This document shows, piece by piece, positions 24,205 to 36,200 of a DNA stretch of 64,000 nucleotides (position 1 is the first letter of the stretch; each line of letters opens with the position of its first letter). The notes under the pieces are model-generated. The model ran no database searches. It was not told the DNA's origin and was given only the letters and a program-made list of their open reading frames with translations. The position numbers and the translations under genes are program-made. The stretch is from Chelydra serpentina (lineage: Eukaryota; Chordata; Testudines; Chelydridae), in NCBI GenBank assembly GCA_037349315.1, contig JBAIAC010000010.1:36682001-36746000 (forward strand), written 5' to 3'.

Positions 24205-27200
24205 CTGCTGTACATTGTTCTCGCATTGGTATTGCTGCTGATGTCTGGTTTTATCCAGAATGTCCACTATTAGTTCTTCTTGCCTGCTTGCTGCTACAGG
24301 AGGTCAAGGAGGAGAGAGCGCTCCCTCCCCAACCCCCAAAGGGTCCTGGGTGCCCTGCAGAGGTGAAAGGGCTGGCAAGAAAAATGAAAACACATTGTCT
24401 GAGTATTTCAAAAAGATGTTTGACTTCATCTGTAGCGAAAGTCAAGGTAAAAAATGATACTCGTAGACTTTAAGGTCAGAAGGGACCATTATGCTCATCT
24501 AGTCTGCACAATGCAGGCCACAGAATCTCACCCACCCACTCCTGGAATAATACTCTCACCTATGTCTCAGCTATTGAAGTCCTCAAATCATGGTTTAAAG
24601 ACTTCAAGATGCAGAGAATCCTCCAGTAAGTGACCCGTGCCCCATGCTGCAGAGGAAGGCGAAAAACCTCCAGGGCCTCTGCCAATCTACCCTGGAGGAA
24701 AATTCCTTCCTGACCCCACATATAGTGATCATCTGAACCCTGAGCATGTGGGCAAGGCTCACCAGCCAGACACCCAGGAAAAAGTTCTCTGTAGTAACTT
24801 CTAACATCCCATCATTGACCATTGGTCCTATTTAATACTGATGGCAATTAATTGACCTTTGACTAAGATCATGCTATCCCATCAGACCATCCCCTCCATA
24901 GACTTATCTAGCTTAATCTTGAAGCCAGATAGGTCTTTTGCTCCCACTGCTTCCCTTGGAAGGCTGTTCCAGAACTTCACTCTTCTAATGGTTAGAAACC
25001 TTCATCTAATTTCAAGTCTAAACTTCCTGATGGCCAGTTTATATCCATTTGTTCTTGTGTCCACATCGGTACTGAGCTTAAATAATTCCTCTCCCTCCCT
25101 GGAATTTATCCCTCGGATATATTTAAGGAGAGCAATCATATCTCCCCTCAGCCTTCTTTTGGTTAAGGTAAACAAACCAAGCTCCTTGAGTCTCCTTTCA
25201 TACGACAGGTTTTCCATTCCTCGGCTCATCCTAGTGGCCCTTCTTTGTACCTGTTCCAATTTGAATTCATCCTTCTTAAACATGGGAGACCAGAACTGCA
25301 CACAGTATTCCAAATGAGGTCTCACCAATGCCTTGTATAATGGTACTAACACCTCCTTATCTCTACTAGAAATATCTCGCATAATACATCCCAAGACTGC
25401 ATTAGCTTTTTTCACGGCCATATCACATTGGCGACTCATAGTCATCCTGTGATCAACTAGGACTCCGAGGTCCTTCTCCTCTTCCGTTACTTCCAACTGA
25501 TGTGTTTGGGATACTTTGGGTTTTATTCTGAGGAAAAAAAAGTTGGTTTTCAGACACTGTTGGGAGTGGAGCAGAAAGAAATCATGTTATAAGGTCTGAT
25601 TTATAAAATCAATTCACATTATTTCTAAAATTCCAGTCCATTTTTCCCTTGTGGTGGTAGAAGGGGGACCACTTGCCATGGTTTACTACCTATGGTTTTC
25701 TAATCCTTTTAGACTTACAGTGCCTGACCAGCGCATATGAGTGGAAGGGGCTAGTGACCTACAGAGGAGACCCTAATAAGCATGCCATGCACTGAAATGT
25801 GACCACCTGTTTGCCAACTTTTCCTGGAGCACAAACTCCAGTCAGCAAATGGGATTGTGTGGGAAAACTTGCGGGGAAATCAACAGGATGCTGAGTTCAC
25901 TTGCAGATATAGTGAAGCCTCCCTCTAGTCATGCAGTGACCCCAGTGCAGCTTAAGCTTACAGTACAGCCCCCATGGTTACATACAGACACCCCAGGTCA
26001 ATTTGGACTCCTTATATGGCACCCAAGGACTATTTTCACACACACACCAAGGACAGCCTAGACTCCACATAGGGCATCCATAGTCTAAATAAGTTTTTAT
26101 CCCTCTCCCCTAATTTGGATCATAGCTCAGTAAAAGGGACTGAAAAGCACCTCCCCTCCTGGCATCTTTCTGGACTCATAATACAGGACTCCTGGAGTAG
26201 CTCCAACCCCAGCTGCATTTTGGACAGTTAGTATGGCACCCGTGGGCTAGATATCTCTTTTCTCCCCCCACCCCCATCCCCGTTACAGTTTAGAGTAATT
26301 GGACAGGCAGCTTGGCATGGTCCAGTGGTGCTAATTTGTATGTACTATCTGTAAAAGGCTCTTAACTTTATCTCCGTAACGCATCTTCCCAGAATCCATT
26401 TTGAATTTCATGTGTGGGGGGGTGACACTAGGGTGCTGGCATGTGTTCCGCCTTTAGCGGATACATGCTGCTACCCCCAATAATAATTTCATTGTGGCAT
26501 AAGCAAAAATCGACTCTTCCATATATTAACAACAACAAACGTTCTGCCACCATGTTTACCAGGCTCTGATGCTTCCAATTCTGCTGCGGGCTGCTCCTTG
26601 GGGCATTCTCGAACAGCTCCTCTCAGCATGGACTCAGGATGTGCTGTAGCAGCTCAATATGCAGAACCTCCTCAGGGACTGGCCTGAGTAGCAGAATCAT
26701 TCCTGAGCTTGATCTGGTGGCAGCTGGTTCTGCTCTGTGTTGCCTGTGACTTAAGGCTTACAAGGGTGCCATCCCTGCTCAGCACATTGTCACGCACCGC
26801 CAGAGGCTCAGTGAGAAGCTCAGTTCCCATTACCCCATCAAATTCCTCCTAGAAGAGGCAGGTAGGCAGAGAGTTCCCAGAGGTGTGGTTGTTATCTCTG
26901 ACTTTGTGGTAGTTGGTCTAGAGTCACTTTGTTCACTCTGAGCATTGATCAGTAGTGTGGTGGCTCCCCAATGCTGCAAGCTTCTTCAACGTTTTCTGGT
27001 ACATGTGGTCATTTCTGGTAGTCTTGCTGAAGTCCGATATCTTGCTTGTCTTGCATCGGAGATTAACCAGAATCTGGCTGATTTCCTGAGGCTGGCTAGT
27101 AGCTATGGCCATCAACAAGAAGTCATCCTACAGCAAGTGTGCTAATGCAGGAGATGGTTAATGGTGTTCCCAGTTCAGAGACCAGTATGGGAAGGAAGGG

Positions 27201-30200
27201 TTGCTTCCCACTCGATTCCCAGGAATTGGTAGTTCTGAGCTAAAAGGGCCAAGAAACACTGGCCCAGAGAATTGAGGGGACAATGTTGGCAAGCTGTCCA
27301 GACATGACTCTGGGAAGCAAGGGTTGAGCTGCATCCACCCTGCAAAAAGACAGCTGGAACCTGAATCCCAGCAGGACTCAGGCTCAGACCCTCCCCCTTC
27401 CCCTCCCCCATCCAACATCCTTTCCCACCCATGTCCTAGGACCTGGGTCTGAGCTTATTGACCCAAGTCAATAAGTTGTGTGTGGATGCTAAGGGAGGTC
27501 TGGGCTCAAACCTGAGTCTTAGCATGGATTTACAATGCAGTGTAGACATACCCTAGACATACTGGAGCTTCTAATATATCAAATACATGCAAAAGCTGGA
27601 ACACCCAAGCAAGTCCTGGGACAGCACCTTTCACAGCACCTGAGAGTGAAAGTGGAACTGAGCTTCTCATTGGGACACTGTCCCTGGACTCTGATGGAGG
27701 GGGGAAAGCCTGCATTGGCTGCTAGGTGTTTAAACTTTTCAAGCTCTTTCTTTGTTATAGGTAGATAAGAGTTATTCCCGTTTGACAAAGGGCAAGTGAC
27801 TTTCCCTGTTCTTTGACCACTAGACCATATTGTTTAAAGCTATTATCTTTTTTGGTTTGGTTTGTTTCATTTTGTTTCCTTGTTCTTTCAGTATGTTGGA
27901 TAGAGCACCTGATGGACCAGTATTCATTGGTTTGTGTGTTCTGATTAGAGCGATGGATGCCATAGGCTTTGCTGCAGCAGTGACCGCATCGTTTTCTATT
28001 CTTGCAAAGGCTTTTCCCAATAATATAGCTACAGTAATGGTATGTACAGAACTACACATGATAGCTAAATGTCCGGAATAAAAGTGTTTTAATGACTCTT
28101 ATATCTTTATGCATTTTGCATACCAGACAGCTACTGTAACCCTACTGCTTGTGTCAGGTGTCTAATTATAAGCTCCTCCAATTGAAAGCCTGACAAAATC
28201 TAATTTGAATTTTAAAACTATGTATTTCTGGATGAATAAACATGATTCAGGTGCAATAAAAGTTATGCAGGTCCTGGAACAATGGAAGGAATGAGGATGT
28301 AAAAGTGAGATCATTCAGTAACATATGCAGGAGTGTTTTTAAAAGAGAGGGGGGGGGGGGGGAAACCTCTATCTTTTTAAGCATTAGTTGAGGAGGGAGT
28401 TTTAATTATATTCTTGTTGTGATCCATTTTACCGGCCTTCTTTGAAACATGGGTGGGATACTGACAGACAATGTACAATCTGAAAGCTTTTTAAAAATGC
28501 AACCACTTAATCTAGTCTTTGTGAAAACTGAATTCCATATGCCATATGACATAACACGAGAAAGGGAAATGACTTGGCTTGTCATACAGTTTTCTGCTTA
28601 AGGATCAATCTGTTTAACCAGAGGCTTCAGCGAGGAGTTACACCATCACATCTGGGATTTCTTTCTTCTAAGGTTCCTCCATTCTAGTGGGACTGTTACA
28701 ATGTGCCCTGTGCTGTTGTGTCCAACTGCATTGATGATGGATTCACTAGGCATAGACAGAGGGGAGGGAGTGCTGATCAAACCCTGCATGATACTAATGC
28801 TGTGCCCTTGCTTTAAAAGCAGCAAGCCATGGGAGGCAGGATCTAAGAAGTGGATATGGCTGGAGACTTGGAGTAGGAATTGGTGCTGCTGTTCAATTAG
28901 AAGTAATCATCATTTTTTGGGGGTGTGAGTGAAGTGTGTGTGTGTGAGAACTAAATAAAAGTTTTTACTTTAAATCTTAAACCCTCCATCTCCTTATACA
29001 AGGCTCTAGTTCATGAAGGTACTTTAAAGGTCAACTTGCTGAAGTGGGACCTCTAGCGCCTGTCAGTCTTGTTTCTCTATGAGAGATAACACTGAAGGGC
29101 AGAAATACTCTGAAATCTGTGAAAATAACTAAAATCATAGTTTGCGGTTAACTCAGAAAAAAATCTCATAAGTAGACCGCCAAACAGAGACTACAGCATT
29201 TTGACATAAAAAAACAAAAACTGTCCTGTCCTCCCTTCCCGCACCCAAGCAAATTAACTCAAAGGAGACCAAGGGGAGACGCAAGTCTGGTATACATTTA
29301 AGTTTTACCCATATTTTAATTATGGGTGGCCTTGTTTTAACCAAAATAGTTTATACTGGCAAAAGCCTTTGCGTCGACACAGTTATAAGAGTATAAAGGT
29401 TATTTCCATCAGTGTAGTTTTTCTCCTTCCTGCATGGGAATAATGATACTGGTGAAAGCACTATCCAAACAGTACAAGCAGTACATCTTTCTAGTGTAGA
29501 CGTGCCCTTATGTGAGCTTTCTTGTCACTGTTCTATCACTTCCCAGTGGATATTATGGCTAACTACTCTTTTTTTTCAGGAAAATTTCTTAGTGTAAGTA
29601 TAGGCTGATCCAATGATGTAACTGAAGGGTAGTCAATTATTTTTGTCAAAGTCCAAATTTCTTGGTCAAGGTATAGTCACGGTCCAGACTCCAGAGAAAA
29701 TAATAATAAAAAAAAATAAGTAAATAGATTTTTGGGGTCCATTCAAAATCTGGTGGTCTGGGTTTGGCCTGCGGTCTGCCTATTGATTTACCCCTGATGG
29801 GACTAATGGTATTGTAAGAGGAGACTAAGTCCACATTGGCTCCCTTCATCCTATTCTTTGAGGTAGCATCTGATAAAAGAAACCAAACTTAGTGGGTCAA
29901 ACATACCCATTTTGTGACTTGATGGACTTCATTAGATAGATGTAGGGGCTGAACTTGACCAATTCTATATAGGTAGAAAAGTGCTTCAACTTAAGGCATT
30001 TTTCACCCAAGCCCCAAAGAAGTGACTTGATGATGATCATCTGCAATATGCTTACTAATTTCTCCCCTGCAGGTTCTAATGTAATTTTGTATTTGGGAAA
30101 TGTAGTCACTTCATTGCTGGCCTCTCTGCAGATGTACTGGGTATATGGAACAGCAATGGAGGTGTTTTTCCCCAGGAACTAGGTATGTTAGATATGTTAG

Positions 30201-33200
30201 ATGGTATTTGGGTGACTAATACCGAAAAAGTAAGAACTATACTTTGTCCTGTCCTCTCTGTGCTGAAATAAGAGGATCAAATGGCTTTTACCTAGACAAC
30301 TTTTCAAACTCCATTTGCTGTCCTTGCATGTGAAGGTGGTTGTTGATGGACATGATTTGTTCTAGCTCTTGATCTATGACCGAGCCTTGCTTCTATGTAA
30401 CCAACCTCATCACACTGGATGCTCCTCATAGGAAGTGGTTTTGTCTCCAGACTGTTGCTGAAGAATTCAGATGCACCCAAAAATTGATGTTTGTTCTCTC
30501 TCTTCCCTCCTCTTTAGGGCAGTCTTGAAACATTTACAGGGCTTGGACTGGTGCTGGGCCCACCTATAGGTAGCTTTTTATATCAGTCCTTTGGCTATGA
30601 AGTACCTTTCATAGTGCTAGGATGTGTAGTGCTGATCCTGGTGCCTCTGAACATGTACCTTTTACCAAAATACGGTAGGCTCTTTTCCTTCCGCTTCCTT
30701 TGGTCAATATTTCAAATTTGAGATGGATGGATAGATGCATACCCTAGTAAATTATTTTAATTCTTCATGTGTATAATTATCTGTATGAGATTCCTGGAGC
30801 TGGATCAGGCATAAGAAGTCTTATGGCAAAATTTGCAACTAATTTTAATGGTGCAGGATCAGGTCCTTGTTGAACTAAAAATTATGGGTGCACGTGGCTT
30901 GGAATGAACCAAATATTTTCTGTCCATCCCTGTAAACACTAGCTTTCTCTGTTGCATTGAAATGCAGTGAGATTTTTCTGCATGTGTCTCTGAGCTTTGG
31001 GACTGGAAATGATCAGTTATCTTTTGTTTAGTAGCATTTTGAGGCTAGTTGGAGGCTTACAGTACTGAGGACAAAGGGATTCCTATGTATTGTATTCCAC
31101 ACAGTGCAAGATATAATTTAACACATGGAAGAGAATCTAGCTGCATGCAGTATTTTGAACTCTGATACATTTTGGGGAGAAAAGGTAGCTAGAATCATAG
31201 AATATTAGGGTTGGAAGAGACCTTAGGAGATCATCTAGTCCAATCCCCTGCTCAAAGCAGGACCAACACCCACTAAATCATCCCAGCCAGGGCTTTGTCA
31301 AGCTGGGCCTTAAAAACCTCGAAGGGTGGAGATTCCACCACTTCCCTAGGTAACCCATTCCAGTGCTTCAACACCTTCCTAGTGAAATAGTATTTCCTAA
31401 TATCCAACCTAGGCCTCCCCCACTGCAACTTGAGACCATTGCTTCTTGTTCTGTCATCTGAGAACAGCTTAGCTCCATCCTCTTTGGAACCCCTCCTTCA
31501 GGTAGTTGAAAGCTGCTATCAACTCCCCCCTCACTCTTCTCTTCTGCGGACTAAATAACCCCAGTTCCCTCAGTCTCTCCTTGTAAATCATGTGCCCCAG
31601 CCCCCTAATCATTTTCATTGCCCTCCGCTGGACTCTCTAATTTGTCCACATCCTTTCTGTAGCAGGGGGACCAAAACTGGATGCAGTACTCCAGATGTGG
31701 CCTCACCAGTGCCGAATAGAGGGGAATAATCACTTCCCTTGATCTGCTGGCAATGCTCCTACTAATACTAGCTAGAAGTTAACTGTCCATATAATGTGAA
31801 CAGCCTAATATTAGAAGGTAGTCCTCATCAGATTGCTGGAGGATAAAACTAATGGAACATTGCAGGTGTGATAACTTCACAGGATAACTGGATGGCTAAA
31901 TACTTGAAGCCAGTTTACAGAGAGCCTACAAGGGACGAGATGATAACTATAACAAATCACAGGAGAAGAAGCACTCTCATATTTATTTATTAAATATTGT
32001 GTGTCTATATCCTGCTTACTACCACTAGATGGAATATGCTGGTTAACCATTTGTCTGTCTTCAAAAGATGTTTATAGCTTGGATATAAATACTCTGAATT
32101 ATGCAGCTTTGGAATTTTGCTACGTGGAAGTCATTATACAATAGTCCTAGGTTTAGATCTTGTAGATGATAATGCATATGAGTAGCAGTCTCATTGTACA
32201 CACACTGAGATCATGCACGTATTGAGGTGTGTGCAGGAGCAGGGCAATGGAACATAACTTAGAAATGAAAAGACATCACAATGGCACCTGAAATGTGTCT
32301 TGTCTAGAGTTCATATCCAAGGTGCAGGAAGCCTGATCAGGTAACTCCGTGAATATGCTAATGGGTTTGGTTTGACAACTGACAATCTCTTTTGTTTTGG
32401 TAGCACATGTCTGAACTAGGAATACCCTGAAAAGGGAGAACTTCCACATGTGGTTTTATGATGCACAATGTGGTGTTTATTATTTTTTCTTTTTAAGGCC
32501 AGAACGAATTATTAGATTTATCTAGTTTGATTTTATGTAATGGCAGATGGTGTACTATAGAGAAATGGCTGTATTTCACATTTTTGCCTATTCACTTAAT
32601 AGGCAATAGCCCCATTACTTTAATCTAAGATGAAGGCATTAAGTAGGAAAATGTAAGCCTATTTTCTTCATTTTCCCCCCTCCCCCTCTGTTCGTTTGTC
32701 TAGCTTCCGATTTTGGAGGCTTTAAAAAAAAATCTGATTTTATAACAATGTCCAACGATGAGCTGTAACATTCTAAATTTTGCTTCAATTTGTGTGTGAG
32801 AACCACCTTCAAAGCAGTGGGAGTGGGAGAATACTGAATCTCGGAAGCAAGAGAGTGGGTTATGAGCATATCACTTTAAACACAATCCATGCTACCAAAA
32901 GAACACTGTTCCTTTTCTTCTCTTAAAACAGATGCAATCGCTACCAAGGACTCGTTCTGGATGCTCATTACTCTGCCAAAAGTTGTATTTCTCTGTTTTA
33001 CTAGATTTTCACTAAGTACGTGTTTAGGCTTTCTGGATCCCACTATGTCACTATTCATTTCAGAGAAGGTGAGTCATCTTAATGTGCAAGAGATGGGTTG
33101 ACTTCAGCAATATGGAGAACTTTAATACAAATACTTTAAAATTCATGTCCTAATAAATTCTGTGTTATCAAATGTGCTTGTCATCAGCATTAGCCAAGCT

Positions 33201-36200
33201 TAATACTGTGTTTTGTGAAAAGTGTTTGCCCACCAGTCAACAATTCAATCACTTCATATCTGGCTCCTCAGTTGTCCTCCTCAAAGGAAAACTGCACAAC
33301 ACCTTCAAAAGACAAGCCTGGGAGCTTAAATTCATAACTTTTCTAGACACTAAAATCATGGTTTTAATAAAGGCACAGGATTTACGGTTTATTACAACAA
33401 TCTGTAACCCACTACCCCACCTTTTTTGTCCTGTGAGCAGGGTGTTAATGAGCCACTTCACCTTGAATGGATCCTGAGCATAATCTAACTACTTATGCTA
33501 AACAATCTGTTCCATACCTTGTATTTAGCTGTGACCCTTTGAGAACCCTTCCAATACTTGGAGAAGAGCTCTGTGTAGCTCAAAAGCTTGTCTCTTTCTT
33601 TCAACAACAGAAGTTGGTTCAATAAAAGATATTACCTTTATTATCCTGGAACCAACATTGTTTGCAATGTTGCAACCACCAACAGAAGGTTTTTTTATTA
33701 CTTTTAAAAAAATCAAATCGTTACCTTTTTTTCCAGTTTAAAAGCCATCTTAAAGGCAAGTCATGCTGTAAAATACCTTCACCTAGTAGGAAGGTACAAA
33801 TGCTGTAGTATTCTACCGTTAACAAAACTAAAAATTGGAGATGTAAATACTAGAGCCACTCATACTGAGCTCTGAAATATAGATTTCAAACACCCTAGAT
33901 TCAGAGAGGTTAAAATGCAGCATTCTGGATTGGGAACAAATCTCTGTCTACTTTTGAGATTAGACTTGAACCATGCATGTCCATGGAGTGATGGAACCTG
34001 ATGAATTGAAGAGATTTGGGGTAAGGGGAATCCCAAAATTACTGGCAATATGCAGTTATTGAAAAATATATTTCATAAGGCAGTTTTAAAATTATTGGTT
34101 TAAGCCACTTAGCCTTAAATGTGATTCTTATGGAACACTTCAATCATTCTGTGCTTTTTTTTTTTTTTTTTTTTTAAACTTTATTTTACAGTTCAAATTA
34201 CCAGCTGGTTTTGTGGGTTTAGTATTTCTAGCATTGGCACTCTCCTACTCCCTGTCTTCACCATTACTTGGTCTTCTAAGTGATAAAATGCCAGTGAGTA
34301 AAATCTCTTGTTGCTTGTATAGTGTCATATGTACATGACTAGCTTAAATATGCAAAGTAAAAAAGCAGAGAAGTCTCTTTTCTGAAGTCTTAAACCAAGA
34401 CCCCAATTCTGCAAAGGGATCCATCTGCCCAGGCCTTTACACCTGCACTGAGTCCCATTTTCTTCAAGTCCGTGGATCCCTTTGTAGGATCCAGGCCTAC
34501 ACTAAGATCACAAATACACTTGTTCATTATCTTTACTATTTCTATGTACATTATAGCTGATACACAGCTGGAGTTTTAGATGGTCTAAATGCATGGTCTG
34601 CCTATTAGATGTAAAGAATCACTACTCCAAGTAGAGCTGGAATTGGGGGGGAGAGAGGGTGTGGGGTGGTGAACAAGCTATCGGGAAATTTTAAAATGTT
34701 TTTTCCTTCTGGACAAATGTACTGGCCAGCTGTATCTTCACACTCTTAATGAAAATCTCACTATATAAGAATATATTTCAAATGAGCTCAGGATGTGTGG
34801 GCTAGGAGGCTTTGGTTATGCAGCCTTTTACCTTTGGAGATCTTTGTTCAAACCTTATCTGATCACAAGTGCAAATGTCTACTTATTTTGACATAGTATG
34901 CATCACCTTTTGCTACATAATTAGCTGTCACTGATTAAATGGCAAAAGACCATAGGAAAAGCAGAGACACTGAACATCCAAAATTAGGTGCATGGCCAAC
35001 TCTGTATGGCAGCAAGCGCTTGACAGTAGTGGGAGCTGTTAATGTCACGTCAGCATCACATGCAAACTTTTTTTTAAATTATTTTAATACTGCTGAAAAG
35101 TAGGTCCTGAATCATACTGCTGGTGAAAACCAAGCTTTGGGCCCCCGGTAGCAGAGTCTGCTTGCAGTAGGATCACAGTGACTTGAAATACCGTCACCTC
35201 CTGATTTGTCACCTGAAAGCTTCCTGATGCAATCCCCACAGTAGGCAGTATTTGCCAGGGAGTGGGCATAAGATAGGAAATGCACTGATCAGTGCCTCTC
35301 CCATACATCCACCTATGGAGCCTCAGTCGGAATGTAAAGGAGTTTTCCGCAGGGGCCACTTCTAAAAGCTTCATTGTGGGGGTTGAGGTAATCGAGTTAA
35401 ACTCTTAAATTCGCCTCTGATACTTGTCATATCTGCAGCATCTTCTTACATTGGGAATAGGAGATACTGTGGTACTATAACTAATGCTGAGTGGCAAATG
35501 TTAAGTGTAAGGACTCGTACTCTGCTATGATGGGGAGAGAATATTAACTTTCTCTAGAAAATTATAGTTCTAAATACCACTCTCTGCTTTCACCCTCAAG
35601 AGGTTTAAGCTGCTTCTGAAGGAAGGGAAATGCATCTGAATGAGTCCCAAGTATCTTCCTTTCCCGGGTGGGTTTGAGGTGTCCAGAAGTGCCTTAACCA
35701 AATTATTTTTGTGTATGTGCTAGTTTGGCAGACAAAAGTTTGGTTGAGTTTGGATTTCTTCGGACCTTTGATTTCTCTTTCACAGCACCTAAGGAAATGG
35801 TTCTTGGTCTTTGGAGGCTTACTGACAGCACTGTCCTTTTTCCTGTTAGGACCTGCTCCCATCTTGCACATTGAAAGGTACCTTTTATCTACAACACTAT
35901 CAAGTGAGCATTCCCCATTAATTAGCATTCTGTCAAATTATGACCACTTTATGTAGCCATTGAATGCAAGAGAAGTTTATCTGCTGAGCTTCTGAAAAGA
36001 GATACTGTTTTCCTTGCTCAAGCAGCAGAACACACATGTACCTCCAGATGGGAGCATCAGAATACTTACATATAGTTATAATTAAAAAATAAATAACTCC
36101 TCTGTTTTGACCAGCATGCTTTGCCTCCTCAGAGTTGTACCTACTCACTTTAGTCTGGGTGTGGGGTGGAGAAGAATAAAGTTTAGTTTTCTTATTACTG

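Larger units (their letters stand above)
20550..27553 (+). mobile_element. About 7-kb composite PIF/Harbinger transposon in SLC18B1 intron 4
   Basis: Left end GGGCATGTCTACACTGCATT (20550) and right end, the complement of GGGTATGTCTACACTGCATT (27553), are near-identical inverted repeats, each flanked by TAG (20547-20549 and 27554-27556), a 3-bp duplication typical of the superfamily. A decayed transposase lies inside on the + strand. A CR1 is nested at 24.46-25.5 kb. It makes up about 7 of the 8 kb of intron 4. Confidence 0.8.

Noticed and set aside
23874..24473. 199-codon open frame on the + strand
   Set aside because: It lies in non-coding DNA of the Harbinger element, spans a (CT)n microsatellite and ends in the CR1 tail; no splice context or family signature.
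24604..24822. 72-codon frame on the - strand
   Set aside because: Part of the CR1 3' UTR in reverse, not a separate gene.
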